A stretch of DNA of 64,000 nucleotides, taken from positions 24,901 through 88,900 of the forward strand of contig NZ_QNRC01000017.1 in the NCBI RefSeq assembly GCF_003709565.1, in the 5' to 3' direction. Made by a program: the position numbers and the translations under genes. Under the pieces are notes generated by a model that was not told the DNA's origin, ran no database searches, and was given only the letters and a program-made list of their open reading frames with translations. Each line of letters starts with the position of its first letter. The first letter of the stretch is position 1. Shown in pieces: positions 63,897 to 64,000 of this stretch. Origin of the DNA: Paracoccus sigandri (lineage in GTDB: Bacteria; Pseudomonadota; Alphaproteobacteria; Rhodobacterales; Rhodobacteraceae).

Positions 63897-64000
63897 TCCA
63901 CGGAAGCGGCGGCTTGGTGCTGCTGCGGGCGGTGTAAAAGTCGTCCACCTTTTCCCTTTCTGCGGTTGCCGGGAGGGCGGGAGGATCTACAGCGTGGAGC
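63884..64000 (+). mobile_element. Probable left end of an IS21-family element (runs off window)
   Basis: Two imperfect direct repeats of the form GGTGYRAAAKTMGTCCAC lie at 63884-63901 and 63931-63948. Repeated internal ends with TAAAA and GTCCAC are a feature of IS21-like elements. After them a GGGAGG-rich ribosome site (63971-63984) precedes GTG-GAG-C at 63994, a likely istA start of the type beginning VEL. Only two codons are visible, so the family call rests mainly on the repeats and the layout. Confidence 0.45.

Overview
The window reads as chromosomal or large-replicon DNA from a high-GC alphaproteobacterium of the Rhodobacteraceae type, possibly Paracoccus-like. The grounds are the strong G/C bias at third codon positions, the paa operon layout with a PaaN-type protein and an embedded Liv-type ABC transporter, and the family make-up of the regulators. 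No rRNA, tRNA or CRISPR array was seen, so the genus is an inference.

Left edge (1-4.1 kb): the 5' end of a contractile tail-sheath gene runs off the window, followed by about 0.9 kb without a convincing gene, a divergent XRE regulator / 14-TM drug exporter pair, and a fossil transketolase C-terminus. From 4.1 to 15.5 kb lies an amine and guanidino-compound catabolic block: amine oxidase-like flavoprotein, cupin, two paralogous LysR regulators, an MFS carrier, an agmatinase/guanidinobutyrase-family ureohydrolase, an aldehyde dehydrogenase, an XRE-cupin repressor, and gabT-gabD. Together these could take a guanidino or amino aldehyde through its acid and GABA to succinate.

From 15.9 to 26.1 kb three transcription units surround one GcvA-type LysR gene: a periplasmic binding protein plus a DAO-family oxidase; a Rieske oxygenase plus its reductase; and a peptide/opine-type ABC permease and ATPase operon. 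Related dyads centred on AGCT lie in front of all three, which suggests one regulon that imports and oxidatively dismantles an unidentified compound.

From 26.1 to 33.9 kb is a gene graveyard. It holds remnants of LysR, IS3, a phosphopantetheinyl transferase, a TonB-dependent receptor, an AraC regulator, ParB, a HlyD-type adaptor, a sensor kinase, a response regulator, an HTTM-domain protein and an IS5 transposase, nearly all with stops, frameshifts or deletions.

From 34 to 55.4 kb is a complete phenylacetate (paa) region. A left unit (paaR-like tetR, paaK, paaI, paaG) faces paaN, a five-gene Liv-type transporter and a fused hydratase/dehydrogenase. After paaX comes paaJ-paaABCDE, an extra PaaA/PaaC-family gene, paaZ and paaY. 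Phenylacetate would be activated by PaaK, epoxidised by PaaABCE, isomerised by PaaG, opened by PaaZ, and beta-oxidised by the fusion protein and PaaJ to acetyl-CoA and succinyl-CoA.

Right end (55.4-64 kb): mixed genes (a hypothetical ORF, 6-phosphogluconate dehydrogenase, a DHFR-like reductase, two small envelope proteins, an amidase with a TetR, a second methionine aminopeptidase) interspersed with fossils. It ends in a nested insertion-sequence remnant where a probable IS21-type element interrupts a broken IS3 orfA.
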